Shown here: one piece after another, positions 8,349 to 16,632 of the stretch
Layout: every line of letters begins with the position of its first letter
Numbering within the stretch: position 1 is the stretch's first letter
Origin: a virus
Direction: 5' to 3' (one strand)
IMG/VR virus record: IMGVR_UViG_3300020202_000581
Coordinates: 1-22,087 of that record
Length of the DNA stretch: 22,087 bases
The notes under the pieces: generated by a model
Told to the model about the DNA's origin: nothing
The model's database searches: none
The model's input: only the letters and a program-made list of their open reading frames with translations
Translations under genes and position numbers: made by a program

Positions 8349-8846
8349 ATGGCCCTCCTCACCGGTCCAATGTCGAATCTCCGGGCCCTGATCGCCAATT
8401 GTGCGGCGTGGCAGGAGTGGACGGAAACCGCCAGCGCCGATGAGGCCGCCGAGCGAATCCATTACATCGCTCCAACTGATCCCGAGGGTCGCGCGTACAC
8501 CCGCGACGAAATCAAACGCCCTTATATCGTGATCGACATCGGGCCCGGCTGGTCCCTGGAGAGGATCGGCAGCGGCGCTGCCAACTATCGAAACGCCGGC
8601 CGCCTGCGGTTCCGGCTCGAGGATGAGGCCGAGCCGGACGTCGGGGAATCCGTGAGTGAATTAACCTTCGTCGAATCACTGGAAGCCCTTTTGGAACAGA
8701 TGGCCACGAAGGATGAGGGTTTGGGATATCTGGTCCCGACCCGAATGGACATGCCCCAGGAAATCCGCCGCTCAAGCCACGCCTCCCGCGCGTCTGAGGG
8801 GGACTATTTCATGGCGGAAGTGTTCGTCGAATGGAGAGGTACCTGA
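8349..8846 (+). CDS. neck / tail-terminator candidate
   Basis: 165-aa protein of mixed helix and strand: an N-terminal helical part (SNLRALIANCAAWQEWTET), a strand-rich middle (RPYIVIDIG, GRLRFRLEDEA), a helix (ELTFVESLEALLEQMAT) and a closing strand (GDYFMAEVFVEWRGT). The order of strands around one long central helix and the length resemble tail-terminator or minor-tail proteins that end the tail tube and bind the neck. Placement between the stopper candidate and the gp10/Z-like gene supports this. The stop overlaps the next start (TGATG at 8844-8848). The function is inferred from position. Confidence 0.6.
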   Translation: MALLTGPMSNLRALIANCAAWQEWTETASADEAAERIHYIAPTDPEGRAYTRDEIKRPYIVIDIGPGWSLERIGSGAANYRNAGRLRFRLEDEAEPDVGESVSELTFVESLEALLEQMATKDEGLGYLVPTRMDMPQEIRRSSHASRASEGDYFMAEVFVEWRGT

Positions 8847-9427
8847 TGAAGTTCACCGGTGCCGTTCACATTCTCGACGGTGCGGAATACTTCGGGAAGC
8901 AGGTCAGCGAGGCCAACAAGTTCGCGCTGGGCGAGGCCGTCAAGACCTGGTGGCGCGTCTTCATGCCGGAGCATTTCGAGGTGGAGGCCACGGTCAAGTA
9001 TGGCTATCAGCCGCGCAAAGGCGACAACGAACCGCCGACTGTTCTAAAGCGGGTTTACAAGAACCAATACGACAAGGTCGGCACGATGCGGATGGTCCGC
9101 AACAACGCCTATTCGTGGAAAAAGCGGCGAAAATTCAAACACAACAGGCCCCTCGTCTTTACAGGCAAGTCGTATCAGATGGCCCGATCGCAGATCACCG
9201 TCCGCACGGGCAAGCGAAAGTCGGGGGAGATCTTTGCGCGGGGGGCGATGCCTGTTCCCCATTACTTTTACAAATACCGCAAAGACCTCAACCAGCCCGA
9301 CAAGTACGCCGAGCTCACCAAAACCACGCCAGCCGAAGTAGGGGTTTTGACTCAGGAAGTGAATCGCCAGATCGGGATTTACCTTCGCCGGATGCCTCCA
9401 AAGAAAACAACCATTCGCGTCGCGTGA
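8846..9427 (+). CDS. tail-completion protein candidate (gpZ/HK97 gp10-like position)
   Basis: 193-aa, strongly basic protein. The N-terminus (MKFTGAVHILDGAEYFGKQV, then KFALGEAVKTWWRVFMPEHF) has the usual start of minor tail proteins that coat or complete the tail end. The centre is Lys/Arg/Tyr-rich (KKRRKFKHNRPLVFTGKSYQM), and a PVPHYFYKYRK stretch precedes a helical end. ATG 8846 overlaps the previous stop as TGATG and has a GGAGAGG at 8833-8839, so it is preferred to ATG 8831. Genes of this size and basic character normally sit between neck and tail tube. Family assignment is tentative. Confidence 0.58.
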   Translation: MKFTGAVHILDGAEYFGKQVSEANKFALGEAVKTWWRVFMPEHFEVEATVKYGYQPRKGDNEPPTVLKRVYKNQYDKVGTMRMVRNNAYSWKKRRKFKHNRPLVFTGKSYQMARSQITVRTGKRKSGEIFARGAMPVPHYFYKYRKDLNQPDKYAELTKTTPAEVGVLTQEVNRQIGIYLRRMPPKKTTIRVA

Positions 9428-9451
9428 CCGCGCGGCGGCAGGAGATCACCT

Positions 9452-10372
9452 ATGTCCGTTTCCAATACCTTCAAGCTGCACGCGATCGTGACGCCCGATG
9501 CGCAGATCAACCAAGTGACTGCCCGACGGATCGACCCCGGCATTCAGCGCATGCTCGTTGGCGGCAACGGCGTTTTGACGGCGCAGATGATCGTCCGCAT
9601 GAGCCAGCGGCCACTGATGTCGATCACGACGACGGCGGTGAAGCGCGTGCTCGACATGATCAGCATGAAGGGCAAGGCGTACACGGCTGCGGCGTGCAAT
9701 ATGTACTTCGGGAAGAAGGATGCCGGCGGGGCGCTCGTGGCCGGGGCAAATCACCTTCAACTGGACTTCAACCGAAGCCTCTGGATTCCTCGGACGCTGC
9801 GGGCGTCGCAGGATGGGCCGGCCGAAATCGACGTGGACATTTACGCAATTTCCGCCAATGGCACCGCTTCTCCCCTGACCGTCACCAACAGCGTCTCCCT
9901 TCCCTCGCTCACGGCGGCGGATCAGCTCTTTACGCTGGGCCCAGCCAAGTTCAACGGCGGGTCGCTGATCGGGACGTTGCGGGAATTGTCGCTGAACTTC
10001 GGGATCTCGGAACGGCTCATCTCCGGAAGCGGCGAGGAGTGGCCGACCTTTGGCAGCATCGACAAATACCAACCCTCCGTCCGCCTCTCCTGTTACGACC
10101 TCACCCAGCTTGCCTCCCCTCTCACTGTGGGCGGCCTGGCCGTCAGTTCAGCGACGAAGGCTTTCCTCCGCGCCAAGTCGCAGGAGGGCGGCAACGTCGC
10201 CGATGCGACGACTTCGCACCTCTCTTGGACGATGACCACGCTCGGCACGATCGACCCTGGCATGATCGACGAGAGCGACGACGGCGAGAGCATGCTTAAT
10301 ATCGACTGGACGGCCGGCGATGACGGGACCAACGACCCGCTCATCTACGGTAGCGCAGTAGCGATCTCGTAA
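9452..10372 (+). CDS. major tail tube protein candidate
   Basis: 306-aa beta-rich protein with long stretches of alternating residues (TFKLHAIVTPDAQINQVTA, NHLQLDFNRSLWIPRTLRA, EIDVDIYAISANGTASPLTV, LIGTLRELSLNFGISERLI) and acidic, Gly-rich loops, ending in LIYGSAVAIS. Such composition, together with a strong AGGAGA ribosome site (9440-9445, 6 nt before ATG) and position upstream of the assembly chaperone and tape measure, points to the protein that stacks in hexameric rings to make the tail tube. Tube proteins are usually 150-300 aa, so this one is at the long end and may carry an extra surface domain. There is a 34-bp gap to the next gene with no hairpin. Confidence 0.68.
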   Translation: MSVSNTFKLHAIVTPDAQINQVTARRIDPGIQRMLVGGNGVLTAQMIVRMSQRPLMSITTTAVKRVLDMISMKGKAYTAAACNMYFGKKDAGGALVAGANHLQLDFNRSLWIPRTLRASQDGPAEIDVDIYAISANGTASPLTVTNSVSLPSLTAADQLFTLGPAKFNGGSLIGTLRELSLNFGISERLISGSGEEWPTFGSIDKYQPSVRLSCYDLTQLASPLTVGGLAVSSATKAFLRAKSQEGGNVADATTSHLSWTMTTLGTIDPGMIDESDDGESMLNIDWTAGDDGTNDPLIYGSAVAIS

Positions 10373-10406
10373 TCGACCCTCCCCCGACCTCATTTAAGGA
10401 CTGACC

Positions 10407-10604
10407 ATGAAAACGCAGTATGTCGCCGCGCGCGAGCTCGGCATCGACGGGAAGATCATCAAGAAGGGTGAGCCGCTGATCACGGCGGAGACGCCTGAAG
10501 GCATTCCGGCGGAACGAGCGATTAACGCGATCGCTCGGGGGTTCGCCGTTCCCCAGGCTGAAACACCGGTGATCGAGACGTCCGCGGAAGGGGCTGGCGA
10601 GTAA
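10407..10604 (+). CDS. small protein between tail tube and assembly chaperone
   Basis: 65 aa, preceded by a clear TAAGGA (10395-10400). It has a VAARELGIDGKIIKKGEPL segment, which recalls short phage proteins with an initial strand, the IxGKxxxxGE turn, and a helix (AERAINAIARGFA). The acidic tail ends AEGAGE. The stop overlaps the start of the chaperone gene (TAATG at 10602-10606). I do not recognise a defined function; a small tail or head-decorating accessory is possible. It is almost certainly expressed because of its ribosome site and coupling. Confidence 0.6.
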   Translation: MKTQYVAARELGIDGKIIKKGEPLITAETPEGIPAERAINAIARGFAVPQAETPVIETSAEGAGE

Positions 10605-11293
10605 TGTTTCTATACTTCATCCCCGGCGCCTCCGGCCAGCTTCCCCCCGAAAAGGCAAAGGAAGTCGGCATCGGCTATGCCCTGACCGGTAAGGGGGTCA
10701 TCCCTGGTCAGTGCGGCCGCGGTCCAGACGGCGGCCCCGGCATCCTCTGCGCCATTGAAGGCGCTCCCCACCCCAACCCGATCTATGCCCCCGCCGACCA
10801 GACTTGGGTAAAGGGGCCGGGCGGAAAGTATTGGGCGGGCTTCAACAATGCTCAGCGGCCGACGCCGGACCTGCTCGCGCGCGATAAGTTCATCGCTGGT
10901 GACAAGGTGAAGCTTCGGGACGGGCATGAATGGACCATTCCGATTGCCCGATCTTTCGTTCGCGGCTCGGCTCTCCCGCAGGAGCTTTCGCTGGGGGAGG
11001 ACGGCCGGACGTGGGAACTCAAGACCCTCCCGGAGTACGTCAGCCTCTGTGCGGATGCGGAGAAGGTCTGGGAAGGCTTCGGCGCAGTGGCGGCCGGCGG
11101 AAAATTCGAGATCGATGATCAGGAGTTGATTCGCATCGCCGTTGACGCTTTGGGCGTGAACTACCGCGTCTCCGCCGTCGAAGTCTCCATGCTCCGCCTC
11201 CTCTCCACCGCGGAGATGTGGCTGATCCTTCGGGCAATGGTGGACTGGAACAGTGTAATCAAGGCCGCGGAGGCCGCCCAAAAAAAAGAGTGA
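10604..11293 (+). CDS. tail assembly chaperone, short form (gpG analogue)
   Basis: 229-aa protein in the slot of lambda gpG, between tail tube and tape measure. It binds the tape measure and recruits tube subunits during tail assembly and is not expected in the virion. The N-terminal half is Gly/Pro-rich (IPGQCGRGPDGGPG, VKGPGGKYWAGFN), and the C-terminal half is helical, with a segment typical of chaperones (KFEIDDQELIRIAVDALGVNY, then RLLSTAEMWLILRAMVDW). The frame ends GAG TGA directly after eight adenines, and a second open frame continues at -1, so this is the product of non-shifting ribosomes. Identification rests on the frameshift arrangement and order rather than on recognisable homology. 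Confidence 0.72.
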   Translation: MFLYFIPGASGQLPPEKAKEVGIGYALTGKGVIPGQCGRGPDGGPGILCAIEGAPHPNPIYAPADQTWVKGPGGKYWAGFNNAQRPTPDLLARDKFIAGDKVKLRDGHEWTIPIARSFVRGSALPQELSLGEDGRTWELKTLPEYVSLCADAEKVWEGFGAVAAGGKFEIDDQELIRIAVDALGVNYRVSAVEVSMLRLLSTAEMWLILRAMVDWNSVIKAAEAAQKKE

Positions 11294-11403
11294 CCGGGCG
11301 CTGGCTGACGTACGTCCGCTGGCGCAATGGCCAGCTTCCCGGTTATGTCCCGACGTTCGCTGATCTCCGCTGGCTCGCCGACGAATTGACTCCCACCCGC
11401 TGA
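10604..11403 (+). CDS. tail assembly chaperone, -1 frameshift form (gpGT analogue)
   Basis: Predicted 266-aa product made when ribosomes slip back one base on A AAA AAA at 11281-11287. Residues 1-228 come from the zero frame; 38 residues follow from the -1 frame (RVTGRWLTYVRWRNGQLPGY, ending LADELTPTR), read from 11287 to TGA 11401-11403. The extension is Trp/Arg-rich and has proper codon usage with no internal stop. It ends 4 bp before the tape measure ATG, as in lambda-like tails where the T part contacts the tape measure. The ratio of the two forms is normally critical for tail assembly. The extension has no convincing start of its own. Confidence 0.72.
11281..11342 (+). promoter_or_regulatory. 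programmed -1 ribosomal frameshift signal
   Basis: Slippery heptamer A AAA AAA (11281-11287, within an A8 run from 11280), followed by G. The zero-frame stop is two codons later (TGA 11291-11293). Six nt after the slippery site a two-part hairpin begins: CCGGG (11294-11298) with CCCGG (11338-11342) and GCTGGC (11300-11305) with GCCAGC (11330-11335), separated by a small internal loop (C against TT). The 24-nt apical loop itself contains the palindrome GACGTACGTC (11307-11316). Spacer length and stem strength are those of classic -1 stimulators. Confidence 0.75.
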
Positions 11404-11407
11404 ATCC

Positions 11408-12958
11408 ATGCCGCAAGTAACCTTTGAAATGAAGGCCGACGAGGCCCGCGTAGTGCAGGCGTTTTTGAACGTCCAGCGCGCGGAGGGGAAGGCCGTCGAA
11501 GGGTTCAAGGCGATCAAGAAAGAGGCCGACGCTGCGGACAAGGTCATGGCCAAGCTGGGGAGCACGGCGAAAAGCATGATGTCGGGGCTGCTGGCAAGCG
11601 CCGCCGCAGTCGTAGGCTTCCAGCAAATCCGACGCGAGATTGAAGCGATCATCCAGCTTCAGGAGCGGGCAGCGCGGCAACAAGTGACTGTCTCCGCCGC
11701 GAGGCAGGAAGTTATTCGCAATATGGTGGGATCGAGCGACGCCGCCATTCGTGGCGTTCTCAAGTCCTCCAGCGGCATTGCGGCCGAGACCAATGTCGGC
11801 GAGTCCACAATCCTCATGGCGATGGCGCAGGCCCTGTCGGCGTCAGGGGGCAATGCCGCCGTCTCCGTCAATGCGGTGCGAGGCGCGGCCAAGTTCCTCC
11901 CCGAGCGGCCCAACGACATCCCTGAATTCGCCGGCACGCTGCTGGACCTGCGCCGGGCGACGGGCTTTCAGGATGCCGAATCGAATCTCGGCCTACTCCA
12001 GTTCATCGGCGCCCAATCGCGCGTCACCGACCCCGGCAAGCTGGCGCGATCGGCGCCGGAAGCCCTGATCGGCGTGAAGGCGATGGGTGGCACGTTTCAG
12101 GAGGGCGCCGCCCTCTTCTCGGCCATTACGACCGGGTCGGCAGACGTCGAGGGCCGCAAAAGCGCGACGGCGACGATCTCGCTGGCCACGCAACTCCGTG
12201 ATTTCTTTCAGAAGCAGGGACGAAAGGGGACGACGGGGGAATTGATCTCGGCTTTGCAGGCGAATCCCGCAATGGGCCGCGCCTTCATGGACTCAGCATC
12301 CTTCGAGAAGCAAGCCCTCGGACCAATCGAACAGCTTCTGCTCAATCCATCCTCGGATATGGCGGCGTCCTATGCGCAATTCGAGAGGCAGATCCCCACA
12401 GATCCCGCCGTGTTGCGGAAGGTGACGACGGAATCCCTCCGACAGCGCGGCCTCGATCCTCTGGAGTTCGTCGCAGGGACGGAGCGAGCGTTCGGATCGG
12501 CGTCGGAGCGATTGTTGACTGGGGATCCGCTGGCCGGGCTTGGCGGCGTCACTCGTGGCGGACTGATGAAGGTGCTCGCCGATGGCGGGATGGGTGATCT
12601 GGCGGGGAAGTTTGCTGGGGTGGAGTTCGAGGCGAGAACTGGCGCGGGGAGCATGAAGGTGACGGACGCAGCAATCACCATGCTGCGACGGGAAGAGCAG
12701 GATCGGCGCACGCCTCGTTATGAGGAATCACCAGGACTCGGCGGTTTCGGAGGCGCTCCGTTCGCCGTCGATCCATCCAACGAAAGCATTCGCCAAGCCG
12801 ACATCATCCGCGACCTCATCGGCCAGCTGGAAAACACGAAGAAGCTCGCCGAGGCCGTCGAGAAGATGAACAACGCCGCGGCCGACCTGAAGACCGCCGC
12901 TGCCGCCCTCAGCAAGAAAGCCGTGGATCACAACAATCCTGCTCAGCGGGGACGATAA
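11408..12958 (+). CDS. tail tape measure protein (short)
   Basis: 516-aa, mostly helical protein rich in Ala, Gln, Glu and Lys that probably sets tail length. The N-terminus (MPQVTFEMKADEARVVQAFL, then a helix to residue 50) is typical of tape measures. A hydrophobic segment (MMSGLLASAAAVVGF, residues 57-71) could insert in the host membrane during DNA ejection. The C-terminus is a heptad-like helix (LENTKKLAEAVEKMNNAAADL). At about 0.15 nm per residue this would give a tail near 77 nm; this is an estimate from the general rule. No Shine-Dalgarno is visible before ATG 11408; the -1 frame product stops 4 bp upstream, so its translation may depend on frameshifting ribosomes. Its stop is directly followed by the next ATG. 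Confidence 0.82.
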   Translation: MPQVTFEMKADEARVVQAFLNVQRAEGKAVEGFKAIKKEADAADKVMAKLGSTAKSMMSGLLASAAAVVGFQQIRREIEAIIQLQERAARQQVTVSAARQEVIRNMVGSSDAAIRGVLKSSSGIAAETNVGESTILMAMAQALSASGGNAAVSVNAVRGAAKFLPERPNDIPEFAGTLLDLRRATGFQDAESNLGLLQFIGAQSRVTDPGKLARSAPEALIGVKAMGGTFQEGAALFSAITTGSADVEGRKSATATISLATQLRDFFQKQGRKGTTGELISALQANPAMGRAFMDSASFEKQALGPIEQLLLNPSSDMAASYAQFERQIPTDPAVLRKVTTESLRQRGLDPLEFVAGTERAFGSASERLLTGDPLAGLGGVTRGGLMKVLADGGMGDLAGKFAGVEFEARTGAGSMKVTDAAITMLRREEQDRRTPRYEESPGLGGFGGAPFAVDPSNESIRQADIIRDLIGQLENTKKLAEAVEKMNNAAADLKTAAAALSKKAVDHNNPAQRGR

Positions 12959-13360
12959 ATGGCCTCAAAGATTCGATCCCGCGACGGCACCGAGTTTGAG
13001 TTCATTGCACTAAGCGGCACGGTGCAGAAGCCCGGACCAGTACTCGAAGACTTAAGCCGGCCGGGCGTGAATGGTACGGCCCTCCGCGATCTCGGCATGA
13101 GGGGTCAACCGTTCGAATTGATTGGCTTCCGCGACTTCGACGACGCATTTGATGCGGATGAATTCTTTGCGGGCCTACAGGCAGCCGCCCGAGATACCGT
13201 CATTCTGACCGATGACTTCAACATGATTTACGGGTCGGTCGCACTGCTCTCCGTGATGCGGATTGACCAACGCAAGATCGCATCCGTCGTTGGCGGTCTT
13301 TCTCTCGCCCCCACTGTCCTAATGACCCTACGGATCATCGCTCAGGTTGTGCGGGTCTGA
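12959..13360 (+). CDS. small tail protein between tape measure and hub
   Basis: 133 aa, beta-rich. Notable segments are FEFIALSGTVQKPGPVLED, SRPGVNGTALRDLGMRGQPF and a helix-strand part (AFDADEFFAGLQAAARDTVI). The P-G-V-N-G turn followed by an R-G-x-P-F-x-L strand resembles what is seen in GpU-like or distal-tail-like proteins, but I cannot name the family with confidence. Its place between tape measure and hub is that of distal tail or tail-tip initiator proteins. ATG 12959 directly follows the stop of the tape measure (TAAATG) with GGGGA 5 nt before the stop. Confidence 0.65.
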   Translation: MASKIRSRDGTEFEFIALSGTVQKPGPVLEDLSRPGVNGTALRDLGMRGQPFELIGFRDFDDAFDADEFFAGLQAAARDTVILTDDFNMIYGSVALLSVMRIDQRKIASVVGGLSLAPTVLMTLRIIAQVVRV

Positions 13361-13363
13361 CGC

Positions 13364-15664
13364 ATGTCGGTAATTACCGGATTCATCTCGCCCTTTCCCC
13401 GGTACAGGGTTCTCCTGCGCGAGAATTGGGCGGACGAATGGCAAACGCCGAGCCAGCTATTCAACGTCTTTGATGACGTTCTCCAGCCCATCCGCGCAAC
13501 GCAAACGGTCGGTCCGTCGATCCCAACCGCGACCTTTCTCTGGCGGTGGGGGCGCATTAAGTGGGAGCGAAGCCCGGTCTATCTCGAATACGACATTCTA
13601 TCGGAAGTCGGCGCGTACGGCGTTCGGATTATGGATATGTTCGTGCGCATCGATGCGGCGACGGGCGACGAGGCGAACCCAACTTATAAGCCAATCTGGG
13701 TTGGAGTTTTTGGCGGCGACGAACGAGATATTCTTGGCGGACAGGCTGGCGATCACGGCGCGGGGAATCAAACGTTGACCGCCTACGGGCTCGAATATTT
13801 GCTGGATCGAACGGACATCGAATGCGCATGGTTTATGGAGGGCCTAGCGAAATCCGCTCGGATGAACGTTGTTCCGCCTTTCAATGAGCGCTATGTCAGA
13901 GGACTCCAGGAAGTCGGCAACCGCTCAATCAATCAGACATTCAGTACGGCATCCAACAAGCACCGGACCTACCTCTTTTCGGGAGACAATGAGGTATGGA
14001 GCGGACTTGACATCCTCAATTATCTGCTTGCGCATTATCAACCGAAGGGCGTCGATTTCCGTGTTGCACCCGTCGGAGAGGAAGAGACGGAGACCGGGCA
14101 GCATCAAGAGCTCGATAAGCTGACGCCCGCTAGATTCGATGTGGCTGGCGAGACAGTTCTCTCTGCGATCAATCGTCTTATCGACCGTCGGCAGGGGCTT
14201 GGCTGGACAATTCGATATATCGCCAGCGAAAACGGCGATGAGGACGAGGCGCGGATCCACGTGTTCTCAGTCATCGAAGAGGACGTCACTTTATTCGAGG
14301 ACAGCGGCGGGGAAGAAGAGGATGCAGACCCAGAGACGATACTGCCCGCGAATCTTGAACTCATTGAAACTTACTCCATCAGCGGCCTGTCGCCCGAGCA
14401 AGTCACGCAAATTAAATCGTCCACCATCCGCTATGAAAGAATTCATGTCATTGGCGAACCGATCCGCGTAATGTTTTCGCTCTGGGGCGCCAATGCGGGC
14501 ATAGCCTCAACAGAGCTCCCAAGCCAAACGCTCGACAAGGGATGGACATCCACAGAAGAGGCTGCGTATTTGGCGGGAGTCACTACAGGAACGCCGACCC
14601 AGGAAGATCACGACAACTACCGCGGAAGCGATACGTTCCGTCACGTTTTCACGACCTTCGTTCCCCATTCTTCTTTTGATTTTAAGCCGAAGGCGTGGCG
14701 CACAGCGACGGGACTATCGCCAAAGATGACCGCTGTTGCCATCTCGATTCAGGACGACGGTAAGATCGTTCCTGGCACCGCCTCTAAGATTCGTACTTGG
14801 CATCACGCCCGCGCCTTTGAAGACCATCTACTCATTCGGGGTCCTTCAGGAAGTGCGACGATAGGGGAATTGCTGCCGCCTTTGGCGCTAATCAAGACGC
14901 CGCGAGTAAAGAGCGGTGGGACGATTGGGTATGTCCACGTTGACAGGCTTGACGGCCCGGATGTCTCCCCCGCGCATGTGAGAATGCTTGATCGCAAGAT
15001 GGGCGTCGAGATTCATTTTTCTCCGAATCATCTGGCAGCCAAGAATCAATGGACGGGAACAATCGCAAGCTCCTCGTCCGGAGCTCCGCTTGAGTGGGAA
15101 TCTCTGATTCTCACGGTGGCAACAAAGCTCGATGAATGCCTCCGTTTCGTCGTGCAGGATGCCGCCCCGACGCCGCTTACGGACGAGGAGGCCCGCAATC
15201 GGCCGGACCCATTCCCAACTCTTACGATCCGCGTCTCCGGTGCCCATCTTTGGTGGATCTCGCCGGGCACCGTGAAGGGCGTCAACGCCGATGGAACGCT
15301 CAACTATTTCGACCCCGAAGCACTGGTTAAGGATTACTACGATGAGGAGACGGGAGAGGTGTCGGCAAGTCCGGGTTGCGTCATCCGAAACGATATCGAT
15401 CGCCTGAAGCGGATCGGCCGTTTTGCAAAGGCGTGGTATGCGCGGGACCGATCCGCCATGATCGTTCGTGTCCGCGAAATGCTGGTTGACGATGACCCCG
15501 AATCCCCGCTCAACCTTGCGCCCGGCAATCTGGTGGCGCAGTTCCAAAACGAAGTCCACCTCTATCAAGCCAACACCATCGTAACAGAGCGGGAGTGGGA
15601 TTTTCTCGCAGGGACGACCCAAATAACGACGGGCTATGTCGAGCTCGACTTTGTGAATAGGTGA
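13364..15664 (+). CDS. tail hub / tip protein
   Basis: 766-aa protein, the largest of the tail module, in the position of tail-tip hubs (gp27/J-like). The N-terminal 450 residues are beta-rich with conserved-looking turns (IKWERSPVYLEYDILSEVGA, YKPIWVGVFGGDERDILGG, LTAYGLEYLLDRTDIECAWF) in the style of hub proteins that describe a local coordinate (the W-x-G-V-x-x-G motif occurs in many). The middle has an acidic stretch (EDSGGEEEDADPE). The C-terminal part is mixed and ends in strands (DFLAGTTQITTGYVELDFV). Likely contacts the tape measure and carries the receptor-binding or cell-wall-opening parts. I cannot see a peptidase or lysozyme motif. Starts 3 bp after the preceding stop. Confidence 0.7.
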   Translation: MSVITGFISPFPRYRVLLRENWADEWQTPSQLFNVFDDVLQPIRATQTVGPSIPTATFLWRWGRIKWERSPVYLEYDILSEVGAYGVRIMDMFVRIDAATGDEANPTYKPIWVGVFGGDERDILGGQAGDHGAGNQTLTAYGLEYLLDRTDIECAWFMEGLAKSARMNVVPPFNERYVRGLQEVGNRSINQTFSTASNKHRTYLFSGDNEVWSGLDILNYLLAHYQPKGVDFRVAPVGEEETETGQHQELDKLTPARFDVAGETVLSAINRLIDRRQGLGWTIRYIASENGDEDEARIHVFSVIEEDVTLFEDSGGEEEDADPETILPANLELIETYSISGLSPEQVTQIKSSTIRYERIHVIGEPIRVMFSLWGANAGIASTELPSQTLDKGWTSTEEAAYLAGVTTGTPTQEDHDNYRGSDTFRHVFTTFVPHSSFDFKPKAWRTATGLSPKMTAVAISIQDDGKIVPGTASKIRTWHHARAFEDHLLIRGPSGSATIGELLPPLALIKTPRVKSGGTIGYVHVDRLDGPDVSPAHVRMLDRKMGVEIHFSPNHLAAKNQWTGTIASSSSGAPLEWESLILTVATKLDECLRFVVQDAAPTPLTDEEARNRPDPFPTLTIRVSGAHLWWISPGTVKGVNADGTLNYFDPEALVKDYYDEETGEVSASPGCVIRNDIDRLKRIGRFAKAWYARDRSAMIVRVREMLVDDDPESPLNLAPGNLVAQFQNEVHLYQANTIVTEREWDFLAGTTQITTGYVELDFVNR

Positions 15665-15667
15665 ACC

Positions 15668-16165
15668 ATGAGCTTGAGCGCTGACTTTACTGACGTCGTA
15701 AGCATCATCGACACCGGGAGCGTTTCTGGCGCCCTCGGAACAAACCGCGTGACCGTCGATCAGGATTACTCGAAAAGCTGGGCGGACGGGACCGGTGTTG
15801 ACCAAGTGAACAAGCGCTACTCGCGCGAGCATACGATCGCTGCCAGCGGTACGCTCAACCTCGATCTGGCTGGATCGCTCACTGACGAATATGGTGCAAC
15901 CGTCACGTTTGCCCGCGTGAAGAAGATCAAGATCGTTCTGACGACCACGGCGGCCAGCACGATCCAAGTTGGCGGCGGATCGAATCCGCTGGCCGCTCTT
16001 ACCAATGCCATCACTCTTCGCCCAGGTGGCAGGCTTGATCTTGAAGCGCCGGACGCCACGGGCTACGTCGTCACGGCGGGTACTGGAGACATCCTTCGCA
16101 TCGTTAATGACAGCGGCGCCGCCTCAGTGACGGTGAAGGTCATCATTCTCGGATGCGGAACCTAA
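15668..16165 (+). CDS. beta-rich tail-tip or fibre-associated protein
   Basis: 165-aa protein with the pattern W-x-D-G-T-G, then a Leu/Asp strand (GTLNLDLAGSLTDEYGATVT), FARVKKIKIVL, a PGGRLDLEAPDATGYVVTAG segment and a terminal strand set. I recognise this as a style of protein found near the tail genes of several siphophages (an axial beta-sandwich sharing the LDLAGxLxDxxG and PGGxLxLxAP motifs), whose job is not defined; a surface or receptor-contacting role is plausible. AGGTGA (15658-15663) precedes ATG 15668 and also contains the preceding stop. The stop overlaps the next start (TAATG). Confidence 0.68.
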   Translation: MSLSADFTDVVSIIDTGSVSGALGTNRVTVDQDYSKSWADGTGVDQVNKRYSREHTIAASGTLNLDLAGSLTDEYGATVTFARVKKIKIVLTTTAASTIQVGGGSNPLAALTNAITLRPGGRLDLEAPDATGYVVTAGTGDILRIVNDSGAASVTVKVIILGCGT

Positions 16166-16632
16166 TGGACCCGATCGTTCAAAGGCAGCTCGCCCAGATA
16201 TGGGAGGCAATTCAAGGGATGCGCCATGTCCGCGCGCGCAACGTCGATCGATTAGTTGGCCGCGGCGTCCTGTTCAAGATCATCAGCAATGCGACAAAAG
16301 GCGGGACGTACAACATCCGATTCGCGATTGTGAAGGCCACTGCTTTCGATCCTTCGGCTTCGGGGAATCTCGACGTGCCGGGGCTATTTGAGGCGCCGGC
16401 GAGCAATGAGGGATATGCGATCAACCCCGACGAGACGGGCGCAAGCACGCACACGCTGGCGGCGGATAAGTTTCATTTCGGCGTCATTTTCAAAATTTCG
16501 AGTGACCGCAAGCCCATAATTTGGAAGACAGGTGGAGGCGCCGGAATTCCTGATCCCACCGTCATCTACACCGTCTGGTCCGCCGTCACCGCGACAACGG
16601 GCGGCTGGGACTATTTGAGGGTTGCTCCATGA
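16165..16632 (+). CDS. hypothetical tail-tip associated protein
   Basis: 155 aa from ATG 16165, with a GCGGA 4-8 nt upstream; ATG 16153 is possible but lies in the previous gene. The first 25 residues form a helix (DPIVQRQLAQIWEAIQGM), perhaps a trimerisation or attachment helix; the remainder is beta-rich and Gly/Thr-rich (GGTYNIRFAIVKATAFDPSA, THTLAADKFHFGVIFKI, TGGWDYLRVAP). This N-helix plus beta layout is usual in tail tip or fibre-chaperone-like proteins. No named family is recognised. It overlaps the next gene by 4 bp (ATGA at 16629). Confidence 0.6.
   Translation: MDPIVQRQLAQIWEAIQGMRHVRARNVDRLVGRGVLFKIISNATKGGTYNIRFAIVKATAFDPSASGNLDVPGLFEAPASNEGYAINPDETGASTHTLAADKFHFGVIFKISSDRKPIIWKTGGGAGIPDPTVIYTVWSAVTATTGGWDYLRVAP

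Noticed and set aside
8713-10299. 528-codon plus-strand frame across three tail genes
   Set aside because: It is Arg/Gln/His-rich, low in hydrophobic residues, and overlaps three well supported genes with good start signals; it is a GC shadow.
10610-11683. 357-codon minus-strand frame across the chaperone and tape measure start
   Set aside because: It runs opposite to the frameshift region, whose signal and product make sense on the plus strand; no domain is recognisable.
14888-15967. 359-codon minus-strand frame opposite the hub gene
   Set aside because: No ribosome site or domain, and it crosses the boundary of two coupled plus-strand genes.
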